Below, piece after piece: positions 32,579-41,646 of a DNA stretch of 64,000 bases. The stretch covers positions 1,168,229 through 1,232,228 of the forward strand of contig JACKIK010000001.1 of the NCBI GenBank assembly GCA_020638455.1. Direction: 5' to 3'. Under the pieces are notes generated by a model that saw nothing but the letters and a program-made list of their open reading frames with translations, was not told where the DNA came from and did no database searches. The number at the start of each line of letters is the position of its first letter. Within the stretch, counting starts at the first letter, position 1. The stretch comes from Hyphomonas sp. (GTDB lineage Bacteria > Pseudomonadota > Alphaproteobacteria > Caulobacterales > Hyphomonadaceae). A program made the position numbers and the translations under genes.

Positions 32579-34165
32579 ATGCCGGCCCCGCAAGACAGAC
32601 GGCGCACGCTGGACGAGATTGCAGACCCGGATATCCCGACGCTTGCGCACATCCCGAGCGCCCATGCGAAGCGTTCGCCGGACCGTATCGCCACACTGTA
32701 TGAGGGCAACCGGCTGACCTTTCGAGAGCTGGATGCCTGCGCAAGCCGGATTGCTTCGGCCCTGAAGGCGGCCGGAGTCAGACCCGGCGGCCGGGTGGCC
32801 TTCCTCGACAAGAATTCGGACGCCTTCTATCCGATCCTGTTCGGCGCCTCCCGGCTTGGCGCGACGCTGGTGCCGGTCAACTTCCGCCTTGCGCCGAAGG
32901 AGGTGGCCTACATCCTCAAGGATAGTGCCGCGGAGATGATCTTCGCCGGCGGCGAATACCTGGACATTGTCGAGACGGCGAGGGCCGAGGCGCCCGGCCT
33001 CCGGACCGTCGTGCAGACGGATGGAAGCGAGGGGGTGTTCGCCTGGGCCGGTCAGGCTGACGAACTTGCCGCTACCGTGCCTTATCCGGAGCCGGACGAT
33101 ACCGCCGTGCAGATGTATACGAGCGGCACAACCGGAAATCCGAAAGGCGTGGAACTCACCCATTACGCCATGATCCGCGCGGCGATCGAGGGCCTGTCGG
33201 TCTGGCCTGCCATGTTCCGGCCCGACGCGGCCGTACTCGCGACGATGCCGCTGTTTCATATCGCTGCGTGCAATCTCGGCCTTGCGGGCCTGTATGCCGG
33301 CGCGCGGGCGGAGATCCTGCGCAGCGGAACGCCGTCCGAAATCATTCATCTGATTGCGGAGCACCGCATCACGGTCGCGCCGCTTCCTGCGGCGCTAATC
33401 CACGACATCATCAAACTGCCGGAAGTGACGTTACTTGACCTGACGCATTTCGACACGCTGCTGATCGCTGGGTCCGGCATTCCAGTCGAACTGCTGCGCG
33501 AGGCGCAGCGCATCCTGAAGTGCGGCTTCGCGCTGTCATATGGGATGACTGAGTGCTGCGGCGGGCTCACCTATCTGGGCCCGGCCGATTGCACTTATGA
33601 TGCCGGCGACAAGCTGAAATCGGCAGGCAAGCCGATCGGTGTGTCCGTCCTGAAGATTGTAGGGCCGGATGGCAAGGAACTGCCCGTCCGGCAGACGGGG
33701 GAGATCCTGTGCCGCACCGACCGCGTCATGAAGGGATACTGGAACCGCCCCGAAGCGACGGAAGAAGCCCTGCGCGATGACTGGTACCACAGTGGCGACG
33801 CGGGCTACTTCGACAAAGAGGGCTTTCTCTATGTCGTCGACCGCATCAAGGACATGGTGATCAGCGGCGGGGAGAACATCTATCCGGTCGAGGTCGAGAA
33901 TGAACTTATTCAGCATCCGGATATTGATGACGTGGCTGTGATCGGCATTCCCGATGCGAAGTGGGGCGAGAGCCTGCTGGCCTGCATCATCCCGCGGGCC
34001 GGCGCGCGGCCCGAACCGGCTGACCTGGAAGCGTTCCTGCGACCGCGGCTCGCGGGCTACAAGATTCCGCGCAAGTACACATTCGTCGACAGCTTTCCGC
34101 GCAATGCGACCGGCAAGGTCCTGAAGCGTCAGATGAGACTGGACTTCGCTGACTACAGTGCCTGA
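32579..34165 (+). CDS. AMP-dependent acyl-CoA synthetase/ligase 1
   Basis: A 528-aa ANL-superfamily enzyme that activates a carboxylic acid as acyl-AMP and transfers it to CoA. The P-loop MYTSGTTGNPKGVE, the adenine motif YGMTECCGG, YHSGDAGYFDKEG and the hinge DRIKDMVISGGENIYP are present, and the catalytic lysine is in PRNATGKVLKR. The medium- or long-chain fatty-acyl type or an aromatic acid fits equally well. It lies five bases after the hydrolase gene. Confidence 0.93.
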   Translation: MPAPQDRRRTLDEIADPDIPTLAHIPSAHAKRSPDRIATLYEGNRLTFRELDACASRIASALKAAGVRPGGRVAFLDKNSDAFYPILFGASRLGATLVPVNFRLAPKEVAYILKDSAAEMIFAGGEYLDIVETARAEAPGLRTVVQTDGSEGVFAWAGQADELAATVPYPEPDDTAVQMYTSGTTGNPKGVELTHYAMIRAAIEGLSVWPAMFRPDAAVLATMPLFHIAACNLGLAGLYAGARAEILRSGTPSEIIHLIAEHRITVAPLPAALIHDIIKLPEVTLLDLTHFDTLLIAGSGIPVELLREAQRILKCGFALSYGMTECCGGLTYLGPADCTYDAGDKLKSAGKPIGVSVLKIVGPDGKELPVRQTGEILCRTDRVMKGYWNRPEATEEALRDDWYHSGDAGYFDKEGFLYVVDRIKDMVISGGENIYPVEVENELIQHPDIDDVAVIGIPDAKWGESLLACIIPRAGARPEPADLEAFLRPRLAGYKIPRKYTFVDSFPRNATGKVLKRQMRLDFADYSA

Positions 34166-34181
34166 GAAGGGGAGGGCCGCC

Positions 34182-35717
34182 GTGACTTTTGAGATCGTTC
34201 CGCCGCTGTTCCATGATTTCATCCGCCTGAACGGCAAATGGTATCCCGACAAGCCGGCGATCATCACCGAGGACGAAACGCTGACCTGGGGCGAGTTGGA
34301 CCGCCGTTCCAGCCAGGTTGCGAACGGCCTCCTCGGCATGGGGATCGGCAAGGGCGCTAGCGTCGCGCTCCTGATGTCGAACTGCACCGAATATGTGGAG
34401 ATCATGTATGGCGTGCTGAAGGCCGGCGCGGTGATCGTGCCTCTCAACCTCGCGGTCAATGAGGAAGGCCTTGCGCGGATGATGGAGGACTCTGCCGCGC
34501 AGGCGATCTTCTACACGCCGGACCAGTTTGCCCGGCTGAAGAATGCGCCCTTCGATGGTGTCGATCCCTTCGCTGTCGTGGTTGGAGGCGCTGCCGGTGC
34601 TGCGGCGTATGACGCCTGGCGGGATGCTCAATCAGACAGTCAGCCGGCCGTTTCGATCGGCGAGGATGATCCCTGCAATATCATCTACAGCTCCGGCACG
34701 ACTGGCCTGCCCAAGGGTATCAAGCATACCTATCGGAGGCGGGTGCAATCCATGTACGAATTGTCGCTGGCGCACCGATATCACTTCGCAGCAGTGTCGA
34801 TCTGTCCGATCGGGCTCTATTCCAATATCGCCTGGGCCTCCCTGTTCTGTGCCCTGATCGTGGGCGGCACCTGCGTCGTGCGTTCGAAGTTCGATGTGCA
34901 AGACTGGCTGCAATGTGTCGAAACGCATGGCGTGACGCACACTTTCATGGTGCCGATTCAGTTCCAGCGCATCCTCGACGCGCCGACTTTCCGGCCCGAG
35001 CGCGTAGCGTCCCTCGAGGCGGTCATCTCCGGCGGGGCGCCGCTCTTCCAGGACCTCAAGGAAAGGGTGGTGAACGAGTTCCGGTGCGCGGTCATCGAAC
35101 TCTATGGCCTGACCGAAGGATTCATGACGACCTTGCAGCCGGAGGAGGCGGAAGGCCGGTTGACTTCCGTCGGCAAGCCGGTGCGGGGGCATGACTATAT
35201 CCTGGTGGACGATGACGAACAGCCCGTTCCATGGGGCGGCTCGGGTGAGATCTGTGTCCGCTCCGTGCACTGGATGGTCGAGTACCACAATCGTCCGGAC
35301 GCAACGGAGGAAATCAAGTATTTCGATCCTGACGGCGTGCTCTGGCTCAGGACGGGGGACATCGGCCGTACGGATACGGACGGGTACCTCTACATCACGG
35401 ACCGGAAGAAGGACATGATCGTCTCCGGAGGCCAAAATATCTTCCCGGTCGATATCGAGGCCGTCATGGTGAAGCATCCGGACGTGTCGGAGGTTGCCGT
35501 GATCGGCATTCCGCACGAAACTTGGGGCGAGACGCCACTTGCGCTTGTGGTCATGAAGCCGGGCGCGAGTGCGGATGGTGCGGCGGACATACTCGCCTGG
35601 ACCAACGAGCGTGTCGGGAAGCGGCAGCGCATTTCCGGCATCGAGGTTCGCGCCAACCTGCCGCGCAATCCGAACGGCAAGGTGCTCAAGCGCCTGTTGA
35701 GGGAAGACTACAAATAG
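34182..35717 (+). CDS. AMP-dependent acyl-CoA synthetase/ligase 2
   Basis: A 511-aa ANL-family ligase. Key motifs are IIYSSGTTGLPKGIKH, ELYGLTEGFMT, LRTGDIGRTDTDGYL, DRKKDMIVSGGQNIFP and the terminal lysine in PRNPNGKVLKR. It differs clearly from its upstream neighbour in the nucleotide and substrate regions, so the pair is probably not a recent duplication. I place the start at the GTG at 34182, which has a GGGGAGG sequence at proper distance; an upstream GTG at 34158 overlaps the previous gene. A perfect hairpin follows its stop. Confidence 0.92.
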   Translation: MTFEIVPPLFHDFIRLNGKWYPDKPAIITEDETLTWGELDRRSSQVANGLLGMGIGKGASVALLMSNCTEYVEIMYGVLKAGAVIVPLNLAVNEEGLARMMEDSAAQAIFYTPDQFARLKNAPFDGVDPFAVVVGGAAGAAAYDAWRDAQSDSQPAVSIGEDDPCNIIYSSGTTGLPKGIKHTYRRRVQSMYELSLAHRYHFAAVSICPIGLYSNIAWASLFCALIVGGTCVVRSKFDVQDWLQCVETHGVTHTFMVPIQFQRILDAPTFRPERVASLEAVISGGAPLFQDLKERVVNEFRCAVIELYGLTEGFMTTLQPEEAEGRLTSVGKPVRGHDYILVDDDEQPVPWGGSGEICVRSVHWMVEYHNRPDATEEIKYFDPDGVLWLRTGDIGRTDTDGYLYITDRKKDMIVSGGQNIFPVDIEAVMVKHPDVSEVAVIGIPHETWGETPLALVVMKPGASADGAADILAWTNERVGKRQRISGIEVRANLPRNPNGKVLKRLLREDYK

Positions 35718-35763
35718 CCGGCTTCGCGCGGGGCCGCATCTCCGACCTTCCGCTGCCGCAACG

Positions 35764-35793
35764 AAAAAGGCCGCTTCGGTTAGAAGCGGCCTT
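35764..35793 (-). terminator. intrinsic terminator of TonB receptor 1 gene (bidirectional)
   Basis: AAGGCCGCTTC (35767-35777) pairs perfectly with GAAGCGGCCTT (35783-35793) across a five-base loop. Read leftward, the stem runs into five T residues, so the main direction is for the leftward TonB receptor gene. It can also end the rightward ligase transcript, though with a weaker tail. Confidence 0.85.
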
Positions 35794-35816
35794 CCGAATT
35801 TCGCTGGTGGGAGGTA

Positions 35817-38231
35817 CTACCAGCGAAGCGTTCCTTCGAGGAATACCTTCCGGCCTTCGCCCAGCGCCTGGAACGAAGAAAGCACTTCATAGGCGTGCTG
35901 GATGGTCAGTTCATCCGTGAGGTTCTTGCCCACGAGAGCAATTTCCCAGCGGTCATTCGCCGAGCTGACAGCCAGACGCGCGTTCAGCTTGGTGAAGGCG
36001 TCCTGCAGGCCATTGGGGTCGAAGTCCTGACGGACATAGTACTTGTCCGAATAATAGGCATCGATCTTGGCGTCGAAGTTGAGGTTCGAGCTGATCTGTT
36101 GCGACCAGTCGGCACCGATGTTCAGTTCGACCTTCGGTGCCCGCTCGATCTGCCGGCCGCTCAGGTCGCCCTGGCCGTCGACGCAGGTCGGATCTTCCTG
36201 GGTCCCGTCGGATGCGATGGGGCACTGAGCGTTCAGGAACTTGTCGAACTTGGCATCCGTGAAGGCTGCCGAGCCGTTGAACGTCAGATGGTCAGTTGCG
36301 AGCCACTGGCCTTCAAGTTCGAGGCCCTTGACCTCAGCAGAGGCCGCATTTCCGATGATGAAGCGCGTTCCGTCATAGGAAGAGGTCTGCATGTTGTCGA
36401 ACTTCATGAGGAAGGCCGCAGCATTCAGGCTGACCTTGCCATCGGCGAGGAAGGACTTGAATCCGACTTCGACGTTCTCGGCATTCTCATCCTCGAAGTC
36501 GAAGACGCCGTTGCCTTTCTTCAGCGTAATGCCGTTGTTCAGCTCTGCGCGTGTCAAAGAGGCTACGCCGGCGTATTGCGTCAGGAACGCTGAGTCCTTC
36601 GACAGGAGGATCGTGCCAAGTGCATCGTCATTGGCCTTCAGGCCGCCCGGCTTGGAACCGGTCGAGTAGGCCGCATACATGCTGAGATCCGGCGATGGCT
36701 TGTAAAGCAGCCGGATCGACGGATCGACATTCGAGTCCTTGCGCGTTTCCATGAAGATGAACTCAGGATTTGACCGGAACGGTGCATTCGGATTGAAGAC
36801 GAATGTGACCAGGTCCGGGAGGTCTCCATGGCGGTTCTGGGCCCGGCCATCCTGCTTTTCTTCCGTATAGCGAAGATCACCGATCAGGCTGAGCTTTTCG
36901 GTCAGGTTCCAGGTGAGCTGACCATACAGCGAGTAGGTGTCCGACTCCCTGTGGAATTCACGCAAGGAGCTGGTCGCTCCGTTGATGAGGGCCAATGCTG
37001 GCGCCGGTACGCCGACCGTTGCGTAGAATTCCGGGAAGAACGGGCTGTATTGGTACGTATCAAGTTCGGAGCTGTGATACATGGCGCCGGCAATGTATTC
37101 GAATGTGCCGCCGGTCGGGGACAGGATGCGCGCTTCGAAGGATTTCTGCGTGTAGTCGTCGCCGATACCGGTGTTCAGCAGGTGCTCCGGCACGCCGTCC
37201 ACATCGAGGTAGCGCTCCGATTCCGTATGCCAGTGGTTGCCGAAGAGTTCGAGCTTGTTGTCGCCGAGCATGGTCGACAGCTGGGCGGTGAAGGCCAGTG
37301 TATCGAGATCGTCATATTCCGGCTTCGGAACGCCCGTTGCCGCATAGCGGATGTCGTTCGGAACCGTTTCGAGATACGCCCGGTTGATTGGCGCGGTCGG
37401 TGAGGCAAGTGCTCCGGCAGCAACCAGCTGGTTGCTTCGGCCGTCGGTGGAGCTTGAGCCGCCTTCGACCTTGGCGAACAGCAACGTATCAGGCGTTATG
37501 TCCCACTCGATGCTGCCGCGCGCGCCCCAGCTTTGCTTCGCATTGTCGTCATGGCCGGTGAAGGGGTTCTTGAAGCCACCGTCGAGGTCCGTGTACTGCA
37601 CAGCGAGGCGGCCGCGCAGCGTGTCGGCCAGCGGGCCGGAAACGGCACCGCTCATGCGATAGCCGCCGTCCTCAAGTTCGACGCCTGCATTGGCATAGGC
37701 TTCGAATTTGTCGGTCGGGCGTGCGCTCGTCACAGTGATTGCACCCGCAATTGTGCTCTTGCCGAAGAGGGCGCCCTGCGGGCCCCGGGCGACTTCGACC
37801 GATCCGACATCCATGAGGCCGGTTTCGAGGCAGCTCGAGCGGCCGCAATAGACGCCGTCATTGAAGACGCTGACCGAAGAGTCGAAGGCGATGTTGGTGA
37901 CGCCCGATCCAAGACCGCGAATGCGCACGGCCCAGTTGCCGAACGTCTTCTGAACGGTCAGGTTCGGCACGAAGTTCTGCAGATCGGTCAGGTCGGCGAC
38001 GTGATAGTCGTCGATGGTTTCGCCCTCAACAACACCGATCGAGATCGGCGCGTCCTGCAGCGTGGTATCCCGTTTGGTCGATTTCACGATCACCGCCTGC
38101 AGGCGCCGGTCGCCATCTTCGTTTGTGGTCGTTTCCTGCGCATGCGCGGGCGCGGTCAGGGCGATGACAACCGTCCCGACAAGTGCACCGACAGCGGCGC
38201 GGCTGGAAGAGCCATACAGCTTGCGTTTCAT
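35817..38231 (-). CDS. TonB-dependent outer-membrane receptor 1
   Basis: An 804-aa outer-membrane transporter with a signal peptide (to about residue 30, LTAPAHAQ). The plug follows with LQAVIVKSTKRDTTLQDAPISI, NWAVRIRGLGSG and VEVARGPQGALFGKSTIAGAI, and the barrel ends on aromatic W in EGTLRW. A TonB box of the usual type is not sharply defined. I chose the ATG at 38231 because GGGAGG precedes it and the signal opens there. It lacks nearby siderophore genes; with the hydrolase and ligases beside it, uptake of a hydrophobic carbon source is more likely. Transcription ends at the hairpin at 35764-35793. Confidence 0.93.
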   Translation of the reverse strand: MKRKLYGSSSRAAVGALVGTVVIALTAPAHAQETTTNEDGDRRLQAVIVKSTKRDTTLQDAPISIGVVEGETIDDYHVADLTDLQNFVPNLTVQKTFGNWAVRIRGLGSGVTNIAFDSSVSVFNDGVYCGRSSCLETGLMDVGSVEVARGPQGALFGKSTIAGAITVTSARPTDKFEAYANAGVELEDGGYRMSGAVSGPLADTLRGRLAVQYTDLDGGFKNPFTGHDDNAKQSWGARGSIEWDITPDTLLFAKVEGGSSSTDGRSNQLVAAGALASPTAPINRAYLETVPNDIRYAATGVPKPEYDDLDTLAFTAQLSTMLGDNKLELFGNHWHTESERYLDVDGVPEHLLNTGIGDDYTQKSFEARILSPTGGTFEYIAGAMYHSSELDTYQYSPFFPEFYATVGVPAPALALINGATSSLREFHRESDTYSLYGQLTWNLTEKLSLIGDLRYTEEKQDGRAQNRHGDLPDLVTFVFNPNAPFRSNPEFIFMETRKDSNVDPSIRLLYKPSPDLSMYAAYSTGSKPGGLKANDDALGTILLSKDSAFLTQYAGVASLTRAELNNGITLKKGNGVFDFEDENAENVEVGFKSFLADGKVSLNAAAFLMKFDNMQTSSYDGTRFIIGNAASAEVKGLELEGQWLATDHLTFNGSAAFTDAKFDKFLNAQCPIASDGTQEDPTCVDGQGDLSGRQIERAPKVELNIGADWSQQISSNLNFDAKIDAYYSDKYYVRQDFDPNGLQDAFTKLNARLAVSSANDRWEIALVGKNLTDELTIQHAYEVLSSFQALGEGRKVFLEGTLRW

Positions 38232-38603
38232 AAGTTTTCCTCCCTCAACCGGAGCGGCCGTCCGGCCTGGCGTCAGCATTGTCGCTTCGCCAGAATTTTT
38301 CTTGTTTCGAGCAACTTTTTCTAATGCTCACTAAAATACAACATCGGCTACGAAACTTTTGCAAGCCATTTTGTAAAGTTTTTGGACTTTCTATCGCCGC
38401 CGTGCTCGCAGGAACACACCCGCGCCTTAGCCTTCCGGCGGGGGAGGCGTCCGGGCCGGACAGGCACCTCCGGTTTTATGGCTTGCTAAAAAAATCTAGA
38501 GCCTATTAAATACGTGAGTCTATTCAGAGACATGTGGGCCTGATGGGCCGGGCAGCCGGTCCATGGCTCGCTCACCTGGACGTCCCCCGCCGAGGTTATC
38601 AGC
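38232..38603. promoter_or_regulatory. intergenic control region, TonB receptor 1 / TetR
   Basis: A 372-base gap between divergent genes. The left half is AT-rich and holds an inverted repeat AAACTTT (38353-38359) / AAAGTTT (38375-38381), plausible as an operator of the receptor gene. The right half carries a TetR-gene promoter, TTGCTA at 38483-38488 and TTAAAT at 38506-38511, 17 bases apart. An imperfect dyad GTCT-N6-AGAC lies just downstream, at 38517-38530. No open frame with a ribosome site was found. Confidence 0.5.
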
Positions 38604-39209
38604 ATGAACGCACCGGATACATGGCATTTCGACCGCCAGCTTCGACACCAGCTCAAGCGGGATATGCTGCTGAAGGTCGCGGCGCAATGCTTCAATGACA
38701 AGGGCACGAGCGGAACCTCGCTCAAGGACGTGGCGCGGCAGTTGGGGATCACGGACGCGGCCGTCTACTACTACGTCAAGAACAAGGAAGAGCTGATCTA
38801 CCTGTGCTACAGCCGTGCGCTCGACATCGGCGGCGCAGCCCTTGATCGTGCCTTGGACGAGGGCAAGACCAGCCTGGAACGGCTTCAGCACTACATCCGC
38901 TACCAGATCGAAGCCGTCTGCGGTGAGGAGGGCCCGGTGGCGATGTTGTCCGAGATTCCGTCGCTTTCGAAAGGGCACAAGGACGAGTTGCTGAAACGGT
39001 CGCGGGACCACACGCGCCGCATCACGGCGCTGATCGAAGAAGGCATCGCTGCCGGAGAGATGCAGGCGGACAATGCCGCCATGGTGAGCAATGCAATTCT
39101 TGGCGCCGTGAACTGGGTGCCGAAATGGTTCCGGCCCAGCGCGTCGAACTCCGGCGAGGAAGTCGCCAAAGTGTTTGCGAACTCCCTTACCCTTGGCCTC
39201 AGGGCCTGA
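38604..39209 (+). CDS. TetR-family regulator 1
   Basis: A 201-aa protein with a TetR N-terminal helix-turn-helix (TSLKDVARQLGITDAAVYYYVKNKEELIYL) and an alpha-helical C-terminal ligand domain (KswA/FadR-like, MLSEIPSLSKGHKDEL). It is divergent from TonB receptor 1 and is followed after 21 bases by the CoA-transferase gene. It likely senses an acyl-CoA or aromatic intermediate and controls both sides. A dyad overlaps its own 5' region. Ligand and site are inference. Confidence 0.9.
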   Translation: MNAPDTWHFDRQLRHQLKRDMLLKVAAQCFNDKGTSGTSLKDVARQLGITDAAVYYYVKNKEELIYLCYSRALDIGGAALDRALDEGKTSLERLQHYIRYQIEAVCGEEGPVAMLSEIPSLSKGHKDELLKRSRDHTRRITALIEEGIAAGEMQADNAAMVSNAILGAVNWVPKWFRPSASNSGEEVAKVFANSLTLGLRA

Positions 39210-39230
39210 AGCCACAGTACAGGTGCGGAC

Positions 39231-40436
39231 ATGAACGAGACAGCCCGATCGCCGCAGGGGCCGCTCGCCGGACTGCGGGTACTGGAACTGGGCCAGCTGA
39301 TCGCAGGGCCGTTCTGCGCGCAGCTGTTCGGAGACATGGGCGCTGACGTGATCAAGGTCGAGCCGCCGGGGCAGGGCGACCCGCTGCGCACCTGGGGCCG
39401 TACGGGATATCCGCTGCTGTGGTCGGTCTGTGCCCGGAACAAGCGCTGCATCACCGCCAATCTGCGCGAGAAGGAAGGCCAGGACATTGTCCGCCAGCTG
39501 GTGCGGCAGGCGGATTTCATCATCGAGAACTTCCGCCCCGGCACGATGGAGAAGTGGGGTCTCGGCTACGAAGATCTCAAGAAGGAAAATCCCGGCATCA
39601 TCATGATCCGGATCTCCGGCTACGGACAGACCGGACCGTATGCGAGCCGGCCGGGTTATGCCTCTGTCGGCGAGGCTATGGGCGGCGTGCGCTACCTGAT
39701 GGGTGAGCCCGACCGCAAGCCTTCGCGCGCCGGCATATCCCTGGGCGACACGCTTGCCGGCACCTTCGCGACCGTCGGCGCCCTTGCCGCATTGCATCAC
39801 CGTGAGCGGACGGGTGAGGGGCAGGTGGTCGACGCCGCCATTTATGAATCGATCCTCGCGATCTCGGAATCGCTTGTCCCGGAATACACGATCGAGGGCT
39901 ACACGCGTGAGCGGTCAGGCTCGTTCCTTCCCGCAATTGCACCGTCCAACATCTATGACGGCTCTGATGGCATGGTGATCATTGCGGCCAATCAGGACAC
40001 GATCTTTGCGCGCCTCTGCGCCGCAATGGGCCGTCCGGAACTGAAAGACGACCCCCGCTACGCGACGCACGTTGCACGGGGCGAAAACCAGAAGGAACTC
40101 GACGACCTCATCAATGCGTGGACGGAAACGCGCACGATTGACGAAGTGGAGCGGACCATGATCGAGCACGCGGTGCCGGTCGGCAAGGTCTATCGCGCGC
40201 GCGACATGCTGGAGGACCCGCACTATGCGGCGCGGCACGCGCTCGTCGATCTGGCCAGTGAGCGCTGGGGCTCCATAAAGATGCAGAACGTGTTTCCCAA
40301 ACTGTCTGCCACGCCGGGTCGCGTGCGCTGGTCGGGACCGGAGACACTCGGCGAACATACCGAGCAGGTGCTCACCGAACTGCTCGATCTGACACCGGAA
40401 CAGATCGACAAGCTGCGCAAGAGCGGGATCGTCTGA
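39231..40436 (+). CDS. CaiB/BaiF (family III) CoA-transferase
   Basis: A 401-aa enzyme that transfers CoA between acyl donors and a carboxylic acid, with no ATP cost. The N-terminal GLRVLELGQLIAGPFCAQLFGDMGADVIKVE is diagnostic, and D173 in LGDTLAGTF aligns with the catalytic aspartate of formyl-CoA transferase. VVDAAIYESI follows as usual. Substrates cannot be predicted; bile acids, carnitine and other acids are known in the family. It is downstream of TetR 1 by 21 bases and is convergent with the dehydrogenase gene, 14 bases away. Confidence 0.93.
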   Translation: MNETARSPQGPLAGLRVLELGQLIAGPFCAQLFGDMGADVIKVEPPGQGDPLRTWGRTGYPLLWSVCARNKRCITANLREKEGQDIVRQLVRQADFIIENFRPGTMEKWGLGYEDLKKENPGIIMIRISGYGQTGPYASRPGYASVGEAMGGVRYLMGEPDRKPSRAGISLGDTLAGTFATVGALAALHHRERTGEGQVVDAAIYESILAISESLVPEYTIEGYTRERSGSFLPAIAPSNIYDGSDGMVIIAANQDTIFARLCAAMGRPELKDDPRYATHVARGENQKELDDLINAWTETRTIDEVERTMIEHAVPVGKVYRARDMLEDPHYAARHALVDLASERWGSIKMQNVFPKLSATPGRVRWSGPETLGEHTEQVLTELLDLTPEQIDKLRKSGIV

Positions 40437-40450
40437 GCTGGCAGCTGCGT

Positions 40451-41617
40451 TCAGAGCGAGCGCGCAATAATGAGCTTCATCACTTCCGATGCGCCGCCAT
40501 GGATCGTATCGATCCGGGAGTCGCGGAAAAGCTGCGCGATGGGATACTCGTTCATGTAGCCATAGCCGCCGAACAGTTGCAGGCAGCGGCTGATGCCCGC
40601 GATCTCCGCTTCCGTGATCCAGAGTTTCGCCATGGAAGCCGTCACGGCGTCAAGCGCCCCGGCCACCAGTTTGTCGGAACATTGATCGACAAAGGCGCGC
40701 CCGACGGTCACCTGCGTCTTGATGTCGGCCAGCGTGAACTGCGTGTTCTGAAGGTCCATGAGCGTTCCGCCGAAGGCCGTGCGCTCGCGGGCATAGTCGA
40801 TTGTCAGCGTCAGCGCGCGTTCGAGCATGGCAAGGCCCATCGCGGCAATGACGAGCCGCTCCTGCGGGAGCATCTGCATCATCTGGCGGAAGCCATGGCC
40901 GGGCACGCCGCCGAGCAGATTGTCCTTCGGGACGCGGACGCCTGAGAAAAATAGCTCGGACGTGTCCTGCGCATCGCGGCCGATCTTGTCCAGATTTCGT
41001 CCGCGTTCGAAGCCCTCGGCATTGCCCGGCACGGCGATCAGCGAGACACCTCTTGCGCCGGCTTCGCCCGTGCGGCAGGCGACAATGACGAGGTCTGCCG
41101 TCTGGCCGTTCGAAATGAAGGTCTTCTGCCCGTCGATGACCCATTCGTCGCCGTCGAGCCGGGCACGCGTGCGCAGATTGGCGAGATCGGACCCGCCGGA
41201 CGGCTCGGTCATGGCAATCGCAAGAACGGTATCGCCACTGACGATTCCGGGCAGCCAGGATTGCTTCTGCGCCTCCGTCGCATAGGCGACGAGGTAGGGC
41301 GCCGCAATCATGTTGTGAACGGCAACACCCCAGCCCTCGAGGCCGCGTGCGCCCATCTCCTCGATGATGACGCGTTCGTGCCGGAAGTTGCCGCCGAGGC
41401 CGCCATATTCAGCCGGCACGGTGACGCCGAGCATGCCGAACGCGCCGGCCTCGCGCCAGAGCGACCGCTCAACGACCTTGTCGGTACTCCACTGGCTCAG
41501 CTTTTCGGGCGGGGCGTGCGTGTCGAGGAACCGTGCCACGCTTTCCCGGAACATGGAAAGGTCTTCGTCGGTGAATTCGGCGGCGGAAGGGGGCAGGGTC
41601 ATGGAGGAAACTTTCAT
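40451..41617 (-). CDS. acyl-CoA dehydrogenase, LCAD/isovaleryl type
   Basis: A 388-aa flavoprotein for alpha,beta-dehydrogenation of an acyl-CoA. FAD motifs AMTEPSGGSDLANL and the ERTAFGGTLMDLQ segment are present. The C-terminal YEGT glutamate of medium-chain enzymes is missing (IHGGASEVMK); the base is probably the glutamate in MLPQERLVIAAMG, as in long-chain and isovaleryl-CoA dehydrogenases. The end NEYPIAQLFRDSRIDTIHGG also resembles LCAD. It is 29 bases downstream of the ligase 3 stop, in the same direction, which fits activation followed by dehydrogenation. Confidence 0.93.
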   Translation of the reverse strand: MKVSSMTLPPSAAEFTDEDLSMFRESVARFLDTHAPPEKLSQWSTDKVVERSLWREAGAFGMLGVTVPAEYGGLGGNFRHERVIIEEMGARGLEGWGVAVHNMIAAPYLVAYATEAQKQSWLPGIVSGDTVLAIAMTEPSGGSDLANLRTRARLDGDEWVIDGQKTFISNGQTADLVIVACRTGEAGARGVSLIAVPGNAEGFERGRNLDKIGRDAQDTSELFFSGVRVPKDNLLGGVPGHGFRQMMQMLPQERLVIAAMGLAMLERALTLTIDYARERTAFGGTLMDLQNTQFTLADIKTQVTVGRAFVDQCSDKLVAGALDAVTASMAKLWITEAEIAGISRCLQLFGGYGYMNEYPIAQLFRDSRIDTIHGGASEVMKLIIARSL

Positions 41618-41646
41618 TCAGGAGACGGACGGCAAGCCGGTAGGCG

